Part shown: one piece after another, positions 22,955 to 35,614 of the stretch
Position numbering within the stretch: position 1 is the stretch's first letter
Layout of the letters: the number at the start of each line of letters is the position of its first letter
From: Didymodactylos carnosus
Taxonomy: Eukaryota; Rotifera; Eurotatoria; Philodinida; Philodinidae
Reading direction: 5' to 3'
Assembly (NCBI GenBank): GCA_905250885.1
Contig: CAJNOQ010000114.1
Coordinates: forward strand, 1-64,000
DNA: 64,000 bases
Made by a program: the position numbers and the translations under genes
The notes under the pieces: generated by a model
Databases searched by the model: none
What the model saw: the letters and a program-made list of their open reading frames with translations, nothing else
Told to the model about the DNA's origin: nothing

Positions 22955-23180
22955 TATTACAGGAAATCTGATTCTGAACAACTTTTGTACCTACACTTTT
23001 CGTTGAAACTGCTTCCTTCGAGCGACATTTAGTTCAAGGTGTTTTTAAAAAAACTTTTTTCTCCAAAATTCCACCGGGCAGATCAAAGCGCAATACCTCA
23101 GTCAGAACTTGACCAAATTTCTTGTACATACATCTTGATGTCCTCTATCGATTGACAACAAAACCGGGGTTATATGTACG
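22955..23180 (+). repeat. dispersed repeat, copy 1
   Basis: About 225 bases, starting AAATCTGATTCTGAACAACTT. They match 41410-41632 in reverse orientation with roughly four fifths of bases alike. A short piece (GATAGAGAACATCAA) also occurs near 58,982. The class is unknown. Confidence 0.7.
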
Positions 23181-23817
23181 CTGTAGAAGCACTGACAACA
23201 TACGAAAACTACATCAATCGACAGAGGAGAGCGCAAGCTACATTTTGTTAAAAAAAATAACTTTGAAAAGCTTTTTCCTTAGGGTGAAAATAAGACTTTA
23301 AAAAGTGCCATACTCTTCAATGTGACTGCTCCATCTCAGGTATAAGTGACTGAAAAAAATTCTGATTAAGCCACTCAAAGAGCGTCCAAAACTGAATAAG
23401 ATAAATATAGTGTGGAATTTAAGTGAGAGAATTTGACCGATCTTTTAATATGTTGGATCTTGAGGTTATTTTTGAATGTGTTCGCTTTCTGCACGGGAGG
23501 AGAAACATTTGGATATCTTTGCGTCATCATGTAGTCAAGTAGTTACTGTACTTAGAAGTTTATATACTACGATTGATTGCGTTAGTTTTAGACACTGATA
23601 AAATTCATGACGTATATATACCTTGGCAGTAGCCAAAGGGTTAAAAAGTATGTGAGGACGGCATTTCCAGTCGTTGGCTCGTATCATGCAGACTACAAGA
23701 GACTTTTGAGTACAGAAAATCGTTCAGATTAATTTGAATTTGAAACTAATTTTAGCAAATGTTTTCTAAATCAATTTGGATGAATTAGTTATTACAAATT
23801 GATTTAAATTATTTTTG

Positions 23818-24165
23818 TGTGAAGCACTTCAAAGAAATTTGAGCGTATAAATTAAGTTAAACTGATTTACACAACCAAATTAATGTATATTATTTTTCTT
23901 TAAACTGATCTAAATGGATTTATTGATCGTAATTAATTTACAATCAAAAACGGGTGTCAACCGATTTAACGAAAAATAATAGACATCAGTTTGGTGGTTT
24001 ACTCTCAGTTCGTCCCAAATTGCTCACTCTCACACCTGCCCACCCCTTTGATGTTGTTTGATCTTACAAAGCCAATTTGGGACGAACTGAGAGGACACCC
24101 AATTGGTTAGTGGAAATCAGTTTAACTTAATTTATACACAAATTTCTTTGAAGTGCTTTAAACAA
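23818..24165. repeat. inverted-repeat element
   Basis: The outer arms (GTGAAGCACTTCAAAGAAAT... and its mirror ending near 24,165) are about 50 bases. Within it TCTCAGTTCGTCCCAAATTG near 24,003 is mirrored near 24,090. It is nested in the AT-rich field. Confidence 0.6.
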
Positions 24166-24360
24166 AATTAATTTCTATTAATTTCTGTTCGTAAATTAAT
24201 TTAAGGGCCTCCCTCAGAAATTATTTCCGACACCGTACATCCGATCTTGACGAAACTTTCCTTAAATGTTAGGCACAATGAGTTACGGAAATGAAAAAAT
24301 TCTTTTGACTCCAAGTCTTACGGTTTAGGAGTTTTCTAGTGATCAAGGTCCAAAAAGGAC

Positions 24361-24664
24361 CCTGAAGTCCGTCCCAAGATTTTTTAATATACTTCAAGCT
24401 GGAGAGTTCGGGTTTGTTTTATTTTAAACTAGACACCTAACTACATGGACTGACCGGCGCCGATTTTTCAATTAAGCCTTTATTGGTTTTCCAGGCAACC
24501 TACAACCTCCAAAACTCGAAAAATCCTCAGTTTGACAAAAAACTAAGACCTAATTCAAAAATCGACGCTGGTCAGTCAATGTAGTTTTTTTTCCTCTTTT
24601 AAACAAAAAAAGAACAAACTCTCTACGACAGACTGCTATTAAAAATCTTGGGCCGCACTTCAGG
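24361..24664. repeat. 304-bp palindromic element
   Basis: It starts CCTGAAGT and ends ACTTCAGG. Arms of about 115 bases with some mismatches (CCAAGATTTTT, GACTGACC and CGATTTTT mirrored) enclose about 65 bases. It is a MITE-like structure without coding capacity. Confidence 0.7.
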
Positions 24665-26116
24665 CATAGCTCTTATATAGAGAAAGCGCTGTATGAAATA
24701 CTCGATTTTAGAACTTGTAGGAAAATGCCTGTAACTTTTTGATGCAATGTCATACAAAGTTGTGCGAGATCTTATTTCAGTCAGAAACGTTTGCTCTACG
24801 AAACTGTGTGTGCAGAAAAATTAAATCAAAAGTTAAAATCAATTTGTAATAACTAATTTATTTAAATTGATTTAAATGAAAAAATAAAATAAATTAATAA
24901 AAATACTAATAAAATACTAATAAGAAATAATAAGAAAAATAAACTGAAATTAATTTCAAATCCAAAATTAATCTGAACGAATTTCTGTATCCAAAATTAA
25001 TGTAAATTAATTTCAAGTTTTTCGAAACCAAAATAGATCCTTATTTCGGTTTAGAAAAATTGTCAAGTATTTCTAAGACTGCCATTGGACTCTCCTCGCA
25101 AAAATTTCCTTCGGGAAAGTTAGTCTCTAACTATAACAAATATACTATCTGAACTTTATTCTTTTTGAAAAAAATATTGAAATCTTCATCAAGTAGTTTA
25201 AAATAACTTCATCCAAATCGACGTAGACTAACTCCCATGTAAATCAATTTAAATAATAGTTCTAAACAATTTTTCATTTAAAAATATTTTGGATTAATAC
25301 TGTTCCAAACCAATTTAAACCAAACTTCAAATTCGTTTAAATTAATTTGGTAGGACATTAACACCGAAAAGCCTTAAAAAATTAATTCAGATTAATTAAA
25401 TTAATTAATTTAATTTGAAATTGAAAACTGTTTTGAATTGTTTTCTTTCAGATGACTCCAAATCGATTTATTACTAAATTGAGTTAAAGGAATTTGCAGA
25501 AGCACTAATTCAAATTAATTTGAAGTTTCAGATTAGTATACAATTTTCGAATTAATGTAAACTAATTCGAAATTCGTGTCACTTAATTTAATATGAGACT
25601 TTATGTAATGCGGTTACGATGGAAATTAATTTTTCACGAAAAAATCAATTCAAATTAATTTCAATTTTTTTCCTTTTTTAAATTAATTTGCAATAATTTG
25701 AATTAAATTTTATGATTCTTTTTAATATTTATTCAAAGATTTAAATTGATGTGCATTAATTTTGATCGCATAAAGGTTTTTTAAATTAATCTGAACGACT
25801 ATCCTTTTAAAGGGCAAGTGTGGATAAGTGGATTTTTCATTCCAAATAATTTGCGAGAAAAAAAGTACATAGCTGTAATCAGCGTCGAAAACTGAACAAA
25901 ATGGCCGCTTCAGTTTTTCCAAAACACTACTTTCAACTTTTTCGAAAATTTTGAGGGTCTCGAAAAAGATTTTCCCTCAAAAATGGAAGAAAAACACATC
26001 AGTAGAATCAGAATTCAACGTTGATTCCAAAGATGTCCTTGATTTTACTTAAAAGCATCAAGGAAAATGAAAACTGAATGATTTTTGAAAAGACATCTTT
26101 CACTTTTGAACCATCA

Positions 26117-26754
26117 GCTGGCTTTCAAGTGAGATCTGAAACCTCGAAAAATACACAAGAGTGTGTAGAAATTATTCACTCTATCCACAACATGTCAAAT
26201 GAGTTTTAAAATAATTAGTTTCGCATCAATTTATGGCTAAAAACTGAAAAAGCGACTTAAATTAGACTAATCCATCATTTGATCACTATTTTTAAGCCAT
26301 AGCTAAGTCTCCATCAATTGAGAGTAACACATAGATCGATTCAATTTTTCATGCTAATTTCAAATTTGACTTGAAAAAACGAAAAAAGTTGCGGACTCTT
26401 GAAGACCCTGTTTTCTGCAAAATCAGTTTTTCAGGAACTCAATAATCAATAAGAATAATCAAAACCTATTTTTAATAAGATACAATGGTAGCCCGCAAAT
26501 TTCTGATTAAAGCGGGACATCTCCCACCTCTACACGACCTTTGTTTAGTTATAGAATTTACAAGAAAAGCCCTAAATATTCATTGTCAGCTCACAGTTAC
26601 AGAAATAAGAAGAAATTAATTTTTTCAGTTTTTAGCCAAAAACTGATGCAAAAATAATTATTTTAAAACTCAATTGACATGTTGTGGATAGAATGAATAA
26701 TTCTACACACTCTTGAGTGTTTTTCGAGGTTTCAGACCTCACTTGAAAGCCAAC
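26117..26754. repeat. fold-back element, about 640 bp
   Basis: The arms (26117-26257 and 26622-26754) are about 135 bases and mirror GGCTTTCAAGTGAG, ACAACATGTCAA and CTAAAAACTGA. The interior at about 26,420-26,600 matches the left half of the palindrome at 37421-38041 (TGGTAGCCCGCAAATTT). Confidence 0.7.
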
Positions 26755-28032
26755 AAAAAAAGTATTTTAGATAGTTGAAAATATTTTAGAGGTCGTTTTC
26801 TCGGAGAAAAATCAAAAATCTTGGAAAAGACCAAAAACCGCAAAAATTTTCGTTTTCAGAAAAACCTTTATAACTTCTTTTTGGTTTGTGCTACTTTTTC
26901 AGATTTGAATCCCGCGCATAGCTCTTAAATAGAGAAAACGCTGCACGAAATACTCAATTTTAGGACTTCCAGGAAAATGCTTGTAATTTGCAGACGGTCG
27001 GCGTGGAAAGCGATTAGATCAAGAGAATATCCAATTATGAGCAATAAAAGATTAACCGCCTATCTCTCAATAGTATATAAATTCGATTAAAATTTGTTAA
27101 AAATTTTTTTCTTTTCACACTTTTGGTCAAACACAACAGAATTCGATGTTTAGTTTTTCGAGCCGTTTCTAATGGTGATGTCCAGTTTACCCCAAAACGT
27201 GGTAATTTTTCCTTTAATCGTTTTTACGACGAAATCTCTTACGAAGAAGTCTCTATCTACGAAATTTTTACGAAGAAGTGTCTTATATCCCGGTCAGGAT
27301 GTAAATTCGACTAAAATTTTTTGTAGACGTTGAATAATTTGTTAACCTCAATTTTGTTTTAGTAGTTGGTGTGAAGAACGTCAGTGACGTAGCTTTGTCG
27401 ACTGGCGTTGATGAGAGGGAATCAGAAGTAGAAGTAAGAATGTGGTGTTTGATTGTGAAGTAGCAGTGGAATTAGTGGAGAGGCTTTGAGAAGATGACGA
27501 CTTCGAGACACCAAATGCTGCTGCCACAGCAGATTGGTGTCTTGTAATAGGCATAAAAAGCAGTCGCACTGCAACTACTTCTCGTCTGCATAATATATGA
27601 ATAATCTATAACAGTCTTATTTTGGAAAAAAGCACTTTCATTAAAAACATTTAACTGAAAAAAGGAAGATTTTGATAAAATGTCAAATGTGAAAATACTT
27701 TTCGAACCCACTCTTACAATGCCCAATAAGCGAGTCTTCGCGGTACTCTCGTTCGCAGTACTGTCGTTCGCGGTACTGTCGTTGTCTGTAATGTCGTTCT
27801 CGGTAATGTCGTGGCACGTTTTCTTAACTGTTTTTTAAAACTGAAAAATGCACGGCACGTACGTAGCAGTTAAAAAAAATTGAAAAAAAATTGCTGGAAT
27901 CCAAATGGACGCAGGACTCGGACTGGCTTTGTGTTTCTAAGGAGTTGGACTCGGTGTCTCACAGGCTTGCCCTGCTCCAGTCATACCTAAAGTTAATTTT
28001 AACTGTGCACTCAGTCCGACTAACTGCAGAAA
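26755..28032. other. animal intergenic DNA
   Basis: No gene is supported. Apart from the 15-bp tandem repeat at 27,737-27,811 I recognise nothing. Short frames on both strands between 27,380 and 27,730 look like chance. Confidence 0.5.
27737..27811. repeat. 15-bp minisatellite, 5 copies
   Basis: Five units of 15 bases related to TTCGCGGTACTGTCG lie head to tail, exactly 75 bases. The first three are nearly identical and the last two have drifted. Confidence 0.85.
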
Positions 28033-28910
28033 GACTTGCGCAACCGCGGTCAACAATTTTCCAATCGTATAAGCAGTAAGAGCGTGGATTGACTGCGATA
28101 AATCTCTTTATATACTCTACAAATAGTCTTGGAAACTGAGCATGATGATTACTTTTGTCTAAACTACCTTCTTTTCTTGCCTTGTACGGCGACTGAAAAG
28201 TGATGCATGCACAGGAAATAAAATATGTTTGTATTTTTATTGCTGTCTGTTATTTAAGTTTGATGGTGCACAATGTGGTCACTATTCATCAACATCAACG
28301 TTTTTTTAGAGAGAGACATAATAATTGCTTGTATTTTTTACTTACTTTACGATAGGAAAGGTGAGGAAAAAAGAAATATGAAACTTTTCCAGCATTTTTA
28401 ACTTCTTGCTGGCTTCAACATTCCTTTTGTTCTCGTGACTTTCTTTCGAAATGGTGCATCAATAGAATAAAGTGCCGTACGATTTTCTTTTGACAGCATA
28501 GCTATCATTTGTAAACGTTACGTAAGTATTCTCGTTATGTCTACCAAAGTAATAGCTTGTTGTTGCGATAAAATTACGAAAGAAGCAACACGAATCGCAA
28601 AATCAATGAAGAATTAAAGTCATTATCTGATGATATCGTAGCTAAAAAAAGCTTGATGTTGATCAATAATGATCACATCGTGCACGATCAAACTTTAATA
28701 ACAGACAGCAATAAAAATACAAACATATTTTATTTCCTGTGTATGCATCACTTTTCAGTTAGCGCACAAGGCAGGAAAAGAAGCTAGTTTAGGCAAAAGT
28801 AACCAGCATGCTCAGTTTCCAAGACTATATGTAGAGTATATAAAGAGATTTCGATCCACGCTCTTACTGCTTATACGATTGGAAAACTGTTGACTGCGGT
28901 TACGCAAGTC
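28033..28910. repeat. 878-bp fold-back element
   Basis: Inverted arms of about 270 bases begin GACTTGCGCAACCGCGGTC at the left, with the mirror ending at 28910. Both arms carry GTAAGAGCGTGG and CAGGAAATAAAATATG with scattered differences. The interior is AT-rich and lacks a transposase frame. It ends about 90 bases before the first codon of the WWE-ART-AIG1 gene, so it likely forms part of that gene's upstream region. Confidence 0.8.
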
Positions 28911-29001
28911 AACCGTGGAGTACGCGTTTTTAGCCGATGAACCGAATTGGTACACAAGATTCTCGATATTTTTTGAACGTCTTCTTTAGTTCCATAAACA
29001 T

Positions 29002-30836
29002 ATGAGAAACAGGTGTATGGGCTCTGATCAAAGTCTAGCGAAGAAACAAGTTGACGATCGAGCTTGTAGTCGATCAACTGTTGATCTACTACAGGCTCAG
29101 TGGTACTGGAAATCGAATTCCGACCGATTTTCGGCGAATGAAATAGAAGAATGGACAGAGTATTCTGATATCGAATCAAAAATTATTGAAGCGGCCTTTA
29201 ATGGAGAAAGCAGACCAAAACTGGCTGAATTGGATAATTACTGGATCAATGTAAAGGATTCTATTCAAATTAATAAACACGACCAAAATAAACAAAGACA
29301 GATAAAGCGAATTTTGATTAATAGAAATCAAAACGAAGGTGTAAGAAAAAGACGTTTTCTTACACCAGAATTAGGTGAGCCGTTCAGCGAGTCGGGATTG
29401 GAGGGAGGGATTGCTTTTATTTATGATTGGAAGAAAAGAAACAAAACGCTTTCAGACAGTGAGATACTTAACGAAGCCGCTAATGGAATAATAGTGGAAG
29501 GGAAGCAACTAGGCCAATATTGCGCGTCACAATATTTGGCGGGGCAATTGAGAGCCACAGAAAATAAGAGCGAAAAGGAAATTCTTAGTACTTGCATTCG
29601 GCTCTATACATTGGAATGCTTTCTATATAAATTAGTGAATAAAGCATTGCGAGAAAACGATACGACCAAAGTAGACACACTGGCTCCATATTGTTACTTT
29701 TTAACGGAAGCCGTTTGGGGTGGTTTGCATGCGCGAATTAAAACGGTACTCTATCGTAGTGTACACATAGACAAAAGGACGCTTCGCGCTTATAAAGAAG
29801 GGATAGGCACGTATAAACTTTGGTATGGGTTTACTTCAACGAGTAAAAATCCTCAAAAGCACAAAATTTTGGAAAAACCTTGTTTATTATCGATGCCAGT
29901 GTTACTGGTGGGTTAGATATATCATCATTTTCACACTATGATGAAGAAGAAGTACTCTTACCCCCTGGAACCACATTTCGAATTGATAAAGTGGAAAAAA
30001 CAACAATAGAAACGTACATTCATTTATTTTTGATACCCGAAGTTCGCATGGTGCTGCTTGGGAGAACTGGAACAGGTAAGAATTAAGATGATCTTCTTTC
30101 TTCGAAATAAATATTCTCGCTTTCACTATTGATAGGAAAAAGCTCATTTGGAAATACAATATTAGGAAGAACATACTTTAGAGCACGTAAATCTGCAAAA
30201 TCTATTACTACAAAGTGTGGAGTCAGTGACCGAATTTTTAATAATAGAAGATTGGTGGTGGTTGATACACCAGGATTTTTTGACACAGAACTTGGCCCAG
30301 AAATAATATTACCAGAAATTTCTAGTGCTCACCAAGTTGCAGCACCAGGTCCAGATGTTTTCCTAATTGTTCTTCAATTCGATCGTTTCACACCACAAGA
30401 AGCAGCAGCATCAAAATGGATAACTGAAGTATTTGATGAGCGAGCTCTTGATTATTGCATTATTGTGTTCACTGGTTTAGATGGCCTTAAAAGAGATAGA
30501 ATAACTGTTGAAGAGTTTCTTCAAGATGCCCCAGCTTTCTTACAAAATCTGATAGCAAAATGTGAGGGTAGATATATTGCCGTCGATAATACACTAAGTG
30601 CTGATGAACAAGACGAAACAATCAAGGTTTTATTGGATAAAATATCAAGGATGACGGAAAACAATGGTGGGCAATTCTATAACAACAAAAAACTTCTTCA
30701 AATAGGCAGTGTATTAGATAGGTATCCAGGTTGGTTTGATTCATTGAAACCGGATGGAACTGTCAATTTATTACAAGAAACAGAAAAAATCGTTGGTGAT
30801 GGACTTGTTGATAAACTACGAAAGATCTTCAGATAA
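29002..30836 (+). CDS. WWE - ADP-ribosyltransferase - AIG1/GIMAP GTPase fusion
   Basis: Three domains follow each other on one strand. First is a WWE domain (29,090-29,310; QWYW, EEWTEY, YWIN and IKRI are the landmarks), known to bind poly-ADP-ribose or ubiquitin-system partners. Second is an arginine-type mono-ADP-ribosyltransferase domain (29,370-30,040) with the R-S-E set: LYRSVH, FTSTS and EEEVLLPPGT. Third is an AIG1/GIMAP GTPase domain with P-loop GRTGTGKSS, DTPGFFD, and TGLD at the G4 site. A 60-base intron (30076-30135, GTAAGA..TAG) splits the P-loop codon for the second Gly of GTGK and keeps frame. The reading frame changes once between the STS and EEE motifs, near 29,870, so this copy may be decaying, or the read may be wrong there. 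The protein would be about 590 residues. Upstream exons are possible. A role in defence or stress is inference from the families. Confidence 0.8.
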
Positions 30837-33800
30837 TCAACCAGAAAATAAATAAATAACTGAATCGCTTTAAAAGATGTAACCTTTATCAAAGTCTATA
30901 TGATCACACAGTATACGTTCAAAACAAATTCTCTCTTTTTGGACGAAACTTGAAAATCTATTCTTTTCTCTTTCTAACTATTACACACACAATTTTTCTC
31001 ACGCTATTCTTTCTTTTATTATCAACAGATTACATGCTTTCGCACTATTTTCTCATTAAGACAAACTTCTCCAGTTGATCAAGTATCTTGCCAAAGATCG
31101 GTCATGAGTGAAAAACTGACATATACTTTTTATCTCATATTTGGATTCTAATATCAAAACTGAGCTTAGGAAAAAGTGCTTTTTTTCTTTGAACATCAGA
31201 ATCAACAGCTGAGTCGAATGATGTGCATTTGGATCATATCTGACTACTTTAACTTTTGGGGAATTTTCGCGTTGAAAAAACTATCGAGATTTTTCCACAA
31301 AAAATGAAAATCAGCTAAACGTTTCGAAATGCACATCATTCGACTGAGCTGTTGATTCTGATTCCGAATATGATACTTTTGTTGCATAAAACTTGAGTTC
31401 TGATAAAGAAAATTGAGAATTATGGGCACAATTGCAAATTTTTCGCATCTTATTCAGAAAAAATGAATTTTGTCAGCAGTGGAAAGGAATTTCAAGAAAA
31501 GGTCTGTGTACTTTTTTTGTCCGTGTAAAGACGAATCGAATGCGGTGTAAATCACGGCTCCGTCCGTTAACAGAAAAGCTAAATAGGTTTGCAAAATTTG
31601 TTGCAATTAGTTGATTATGAATTTTTGCTTTGGCCATATGATATAGAATCAGACTCTAAATAATATTTCTAGAGTCAGTTTGATACGGGGAATCATACGC
31701 AGATTACGAATTTGACATGAAGCACCGAAAAAAATTGAAGAAATAATGAATTATTGAAAATCGTCTCCATAAATGCACAACACCTCCCTACTTGTACCTC
31801 TCCAAAAAACCTCCTCCTAGTGATATAAAATTTTCTTTTACATATCAATCGATGAAGAATTATCAGCCATACGAAATAATATAATTTATTTTTTGGTCAA
31901 GCTGGACTCGCGATTTCTAGATCCAAAATATTAAAAAAAAGTATGGTTGAGAAAAAGCGATTTTTCCAGTTTTTGCCTTGTGGTCGCCCAGGATGTTACC
32001 TTCCACTGTACCTTTTTGCAGTGATTTGGTAGACCAAACATTTCTTTTTCATATGAGATGTGAACGAGCCGTAAGGATCAAGCTGTTTCTAAGATATTAA
32101 AGAAACATTGATTTCATCCACAAATGGAGTGTCTGGTGATGACTGAAAAGTTAAGACCTCCTAATTCATGAACAGTGCCATACGAAGGCGAGATATCTTG
32201 GATTTCTTAGTTTTCCGATGAGCTTTCGAACTAGAGTACTAACAGAAAAAAAAAATTTTAGCTCCAGCTGATGTAGTCGGTTTTCTCGCGGATTCTCTCT
32301 TAATAACATTTGTACGTGACCTTTTTTGCTTTCTGCGAGATTCTTTATATCTTTGAAAGGAAAGGAGACAAAAAATAAAGAAGAAAATCCCTAGAAATAT
32401 TCTCAAGTGTACGTGATGAAATTTCCAGCTTAATTAGATCAATGTCACTAAAGTTTATAACGGTATGAAACAAAGAAGACTTCTCCTATTTGAGAGAAAT
32501 ACATTATAGCCTGACTATAAAGCTTTCAGTCTCAACAACTGATTTTTATGCAACTGAGTCTTACTCTATAAAATAATCATAAAAAATTAATTCAGAAACA
32601 TCTCATTTCGAATAAAACACTTTGTTCTATAGAAATTTATATATAAAAGAATTTTCTAAGTAACAAAGTGAAAAGAAAAATTTATCAAAGTTAGAATTTT
32701 AAATTTTTCTAGTCTTTTAAAGTAGAATCTTAAATTTGTCATATCTATTAAACGAAAAAAGACGTGGAGAGCTAGAAATTATCGCATTTTTAAATTATAA
32801 ATTGTAATATATGAAGTGTAAATTTAAAAATTCGGTCAAAAATAAGAAAAGATCTTTCTGTATAAGTGAAATGATGGTCACGCTACAAAATTTAATTAGG
32901 TTGTCTGTTTTTGCTAATTTCTCTGAAATTTGGGAAAAACACGTCTTTTGAGTGTGTACAGTGAGTCGAAAATATTTTTAAAAAGTTAGAGTAAATAAAC
33001 TTTCTATGAACTGTAACAATTGCATGCTAATAGGGTAATTTTTATGCCTTGTCTGCATTGATCAGTGAGAGGTGAAAATGAAATTTATAGTGGATAAAAG
33101 TCGTTTCATTGCCGATATAATCGATTGAAAAAATATATGGCTATATTAGTCTAGAATCGTGTCTGAAATTACATTGATGTCTATAAAACCTCTTCAGATA
33201 ACTTACCGTATAGAGGTAACGATAGACTAAAATAATTGTACAAGAAAAATATAATGAATTATCGATTTTGAAGTAGAAATTACTTAAAACATTGCTATCA
33301 TCATTTCTATGGAATTCTTAACAATGTATTAAATAGTTTTTTTTTGGTATTAATCACACTCATGCAATTGTTCCTTTCTCTTCGAATCTAACATTACATA
33401 TTATAAATAATTATTTCAAACGATAGAAACAAAAGCGTACATAAAGAATGTGGAAGATTTTTCTGTATTGTGAAGAGAGACAATGTTTGTTGAATGACGA
33501 TATGAGACATTTTTTCTTCTTTTTATTATGTATGGTAACAAAAATAAGACACCTATGGAATTGAAAATACTCCTATCGAGTCCCACTCGTTTTCTAAAAC
33601 TTACGTAGATGGAAAAATTAAAAAATAATAACAAGAGAAATTGCTTTTCATAGAAAAAAGCATAGCAGGAAAAGTAAAAACACTCTTCTTTTTTTGTTAT
33701 TAATGATTTGGTGTTGTATTAATCAGAGACATTCATTCACTGATGTTCAAGAATAATACGCGTGTTAGTCTCCTGAAATTTTAGTCTTCCGAAAATTCTA

Positions 33801-35614
33801 TTGTTGATATACCCTCCTGGACGAGCCGGAAAACTTTTTCTAAGAGAGGGCGACGTCAATAAGCTTTCTGGCACGATACATTCAAAAACGTACTTCCTAT
33901 AGAGACATACGTCATTTTGCAATTCAAACATTGTTCTTCTTGTTTTTTACTTCCAATTTTACAAAACTACACTGCTGATATAATTCTTCACACGGCAATA
34001 ACTGCTATATGGTCTTTTTAACATTTTTTCCAGGAACGGCAATTGCCTCGCTGGAAGTCGTCAATGCATATCACATTCATCAACATACTGCTATATGAAA
34101 CTCTGATTCGTAAGAAACTTGGATAGTTTTTACGACAGTATTTTACATTTTACAACCATTATTTAACATTTTCGATGCTAAATTTTGAGGCAAGATTTGT
34201 TTCTAGAGTTAGACTATGATACGTTCAGCTAGTAATAAGTATTACAGAGAGAAGCTTTAAACTCATCATTAGATTCATTCAAAAACTATGAGAAAGATGT
34301 TTTTTGTGCACAGTTTGCTATTTTCCATGCATTAAAAAACCTTTTGACATTTTTGTGTACGGCTTTTCAACTAGTAAAAGATATTTTCGTTTTACATGCA
34401 GATAACCTAAACAAATACGATAATTTATGAACAGACGTCTCGTTTAATACAAATGAGGCTTATTGACTGAAATGTATGATAAATTTTGAAAATTGATGTA
34501 GAGTGAAGTTTATCTCTTTGAGAATTAATTCAACTCACACAGTTCTCAATACACTCCAAATATTTTTTCTTTAAACAAAAATTATTCAGCTAAATTACAA
34601 GTGTTAGAAAAAAGGCGCGGACGTCCAAAAAAGGCAGGAAAAGCATTAAGCCGATCATAAATTTGGTGGGAATACTAAAAGAAGTTTTTATTTCTAAATA
34701 GTTACATGCTGTATTTTTGATGATAAAGAAAAGTTAATAATCAAATAGTAGGATATAGATTAATCGCGTTCTTCAAAACAGCACGGAAAACAGCAAACCG
34801 TGCATAGAAAAATTCTCATTCAAAAACTATTAACTATATCTATTTTTAGTTCCTTGTTAACTGAATCTGTAGTGCCATATTCTATGTCTACATACGGTTC
34901 GTATCTCATCTTTCATTTGCTATGTGTGTATCATGAACACAAAACTGTCAAACACAAGAACTCTACGACAAAAACTTCTGTTTGACAAAAAAAAGTCTAT
35001 AAAAACATGGAAAAATAAGATAAAAAGAGATTGAATTTTTTTTGTGAAAGATGGCACGCACTACACGAAAAAAAATGTTGAAAATTAACTTGCATCGATA
35101 TATCTGAGCAAAAATACTTTCAATTTTGGGGTTCATTTATCTAGATTCAGCGCAATGTACCTCCGATACAAAATATAACACTAAATTTTATTCGATGCTA
35201 AAGCATTTCATATTAGTTTCAACTTATGTTAAGTGAATTTAAATGAAAAAAATAGTCGTGTTTATTTTTATGTATTTTCACCTAGCATCAGATTCGTGAT
35301 CGGTAATTTTTATTTGGTGTATGTCATCTTATATAATACGAATGTCATTTTCAGAATGTGTATGTTAAAACGAAACGAATAATATTTTCTTCGGTCATTT
35401 TATACTCAACTCACCATGTCGTACAACAGATGTTAAAAGTTAGTCAAATTGAAGGTGAGTTTATTATCATCGATCTCTAGCTAACATCTAGAGAAACTCC
35501 ATCTTAATCATACCAAAAATTTATCCTATATTGCCAATTTCAGCGAAGAAAAATTCTTCTTCAGATGTATACAGTTCCGTTAAATAGAAATTTGATTCTC
35601 TCGCTCTTTCTATT
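30837..35614. other. gene-poor animal DNA, 4.8 kb
   Basis: AT-rich, with only short chance frames on both strands. The one structure I can point to is the small inverted repeat at 31197-31361. No RNA gene or coding exon with family resemblance is seen. Confidence 0.5.
31197..31361. repeat. 165-bp inverted-repeat element
   Basis: The arms of 34 bases (CAGAATCAACAGCTGAGTCG... and its mirror) are almost identical, with a loop of about 97 bases. MITE-like. Confidence 0.7.

Larger units (their letters stand above)
23745..25790. repeat. AT-rich field of ATTAATTTGAA-type words
   Basis: Over about 2 kb the words AAATTAATTTGAATTAATTT, TTTAAATTGATTT and their variants recur dozens of times on both strands, without a fixed period. 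Smaller inverted repeats sit in it: 23818-24165, whose centre has TCAGTTCGTCCCAAATTG and its mirror, and 24361-24664. It contains no coding frame. Confidence 0.65.

Noticed and set aside
22701-23006. Cysteine-rich frame (CSKTCTCGTGYYW)
   Set aside because: Looks like a secreted Cys-rich domain at first, but it has no ATG, no signal peptide and no usable splice partners, and its end runs into a dispersed repeat.
27381-28079. Several short frames on both strands
   Set aside because: Overlapping, low-complexity or lying in the left arm of a fold-back element.
30129-30286. Minus-strand frames over the AIG1 exon
   Set aside because: Antisense to a clear GTPase domain.
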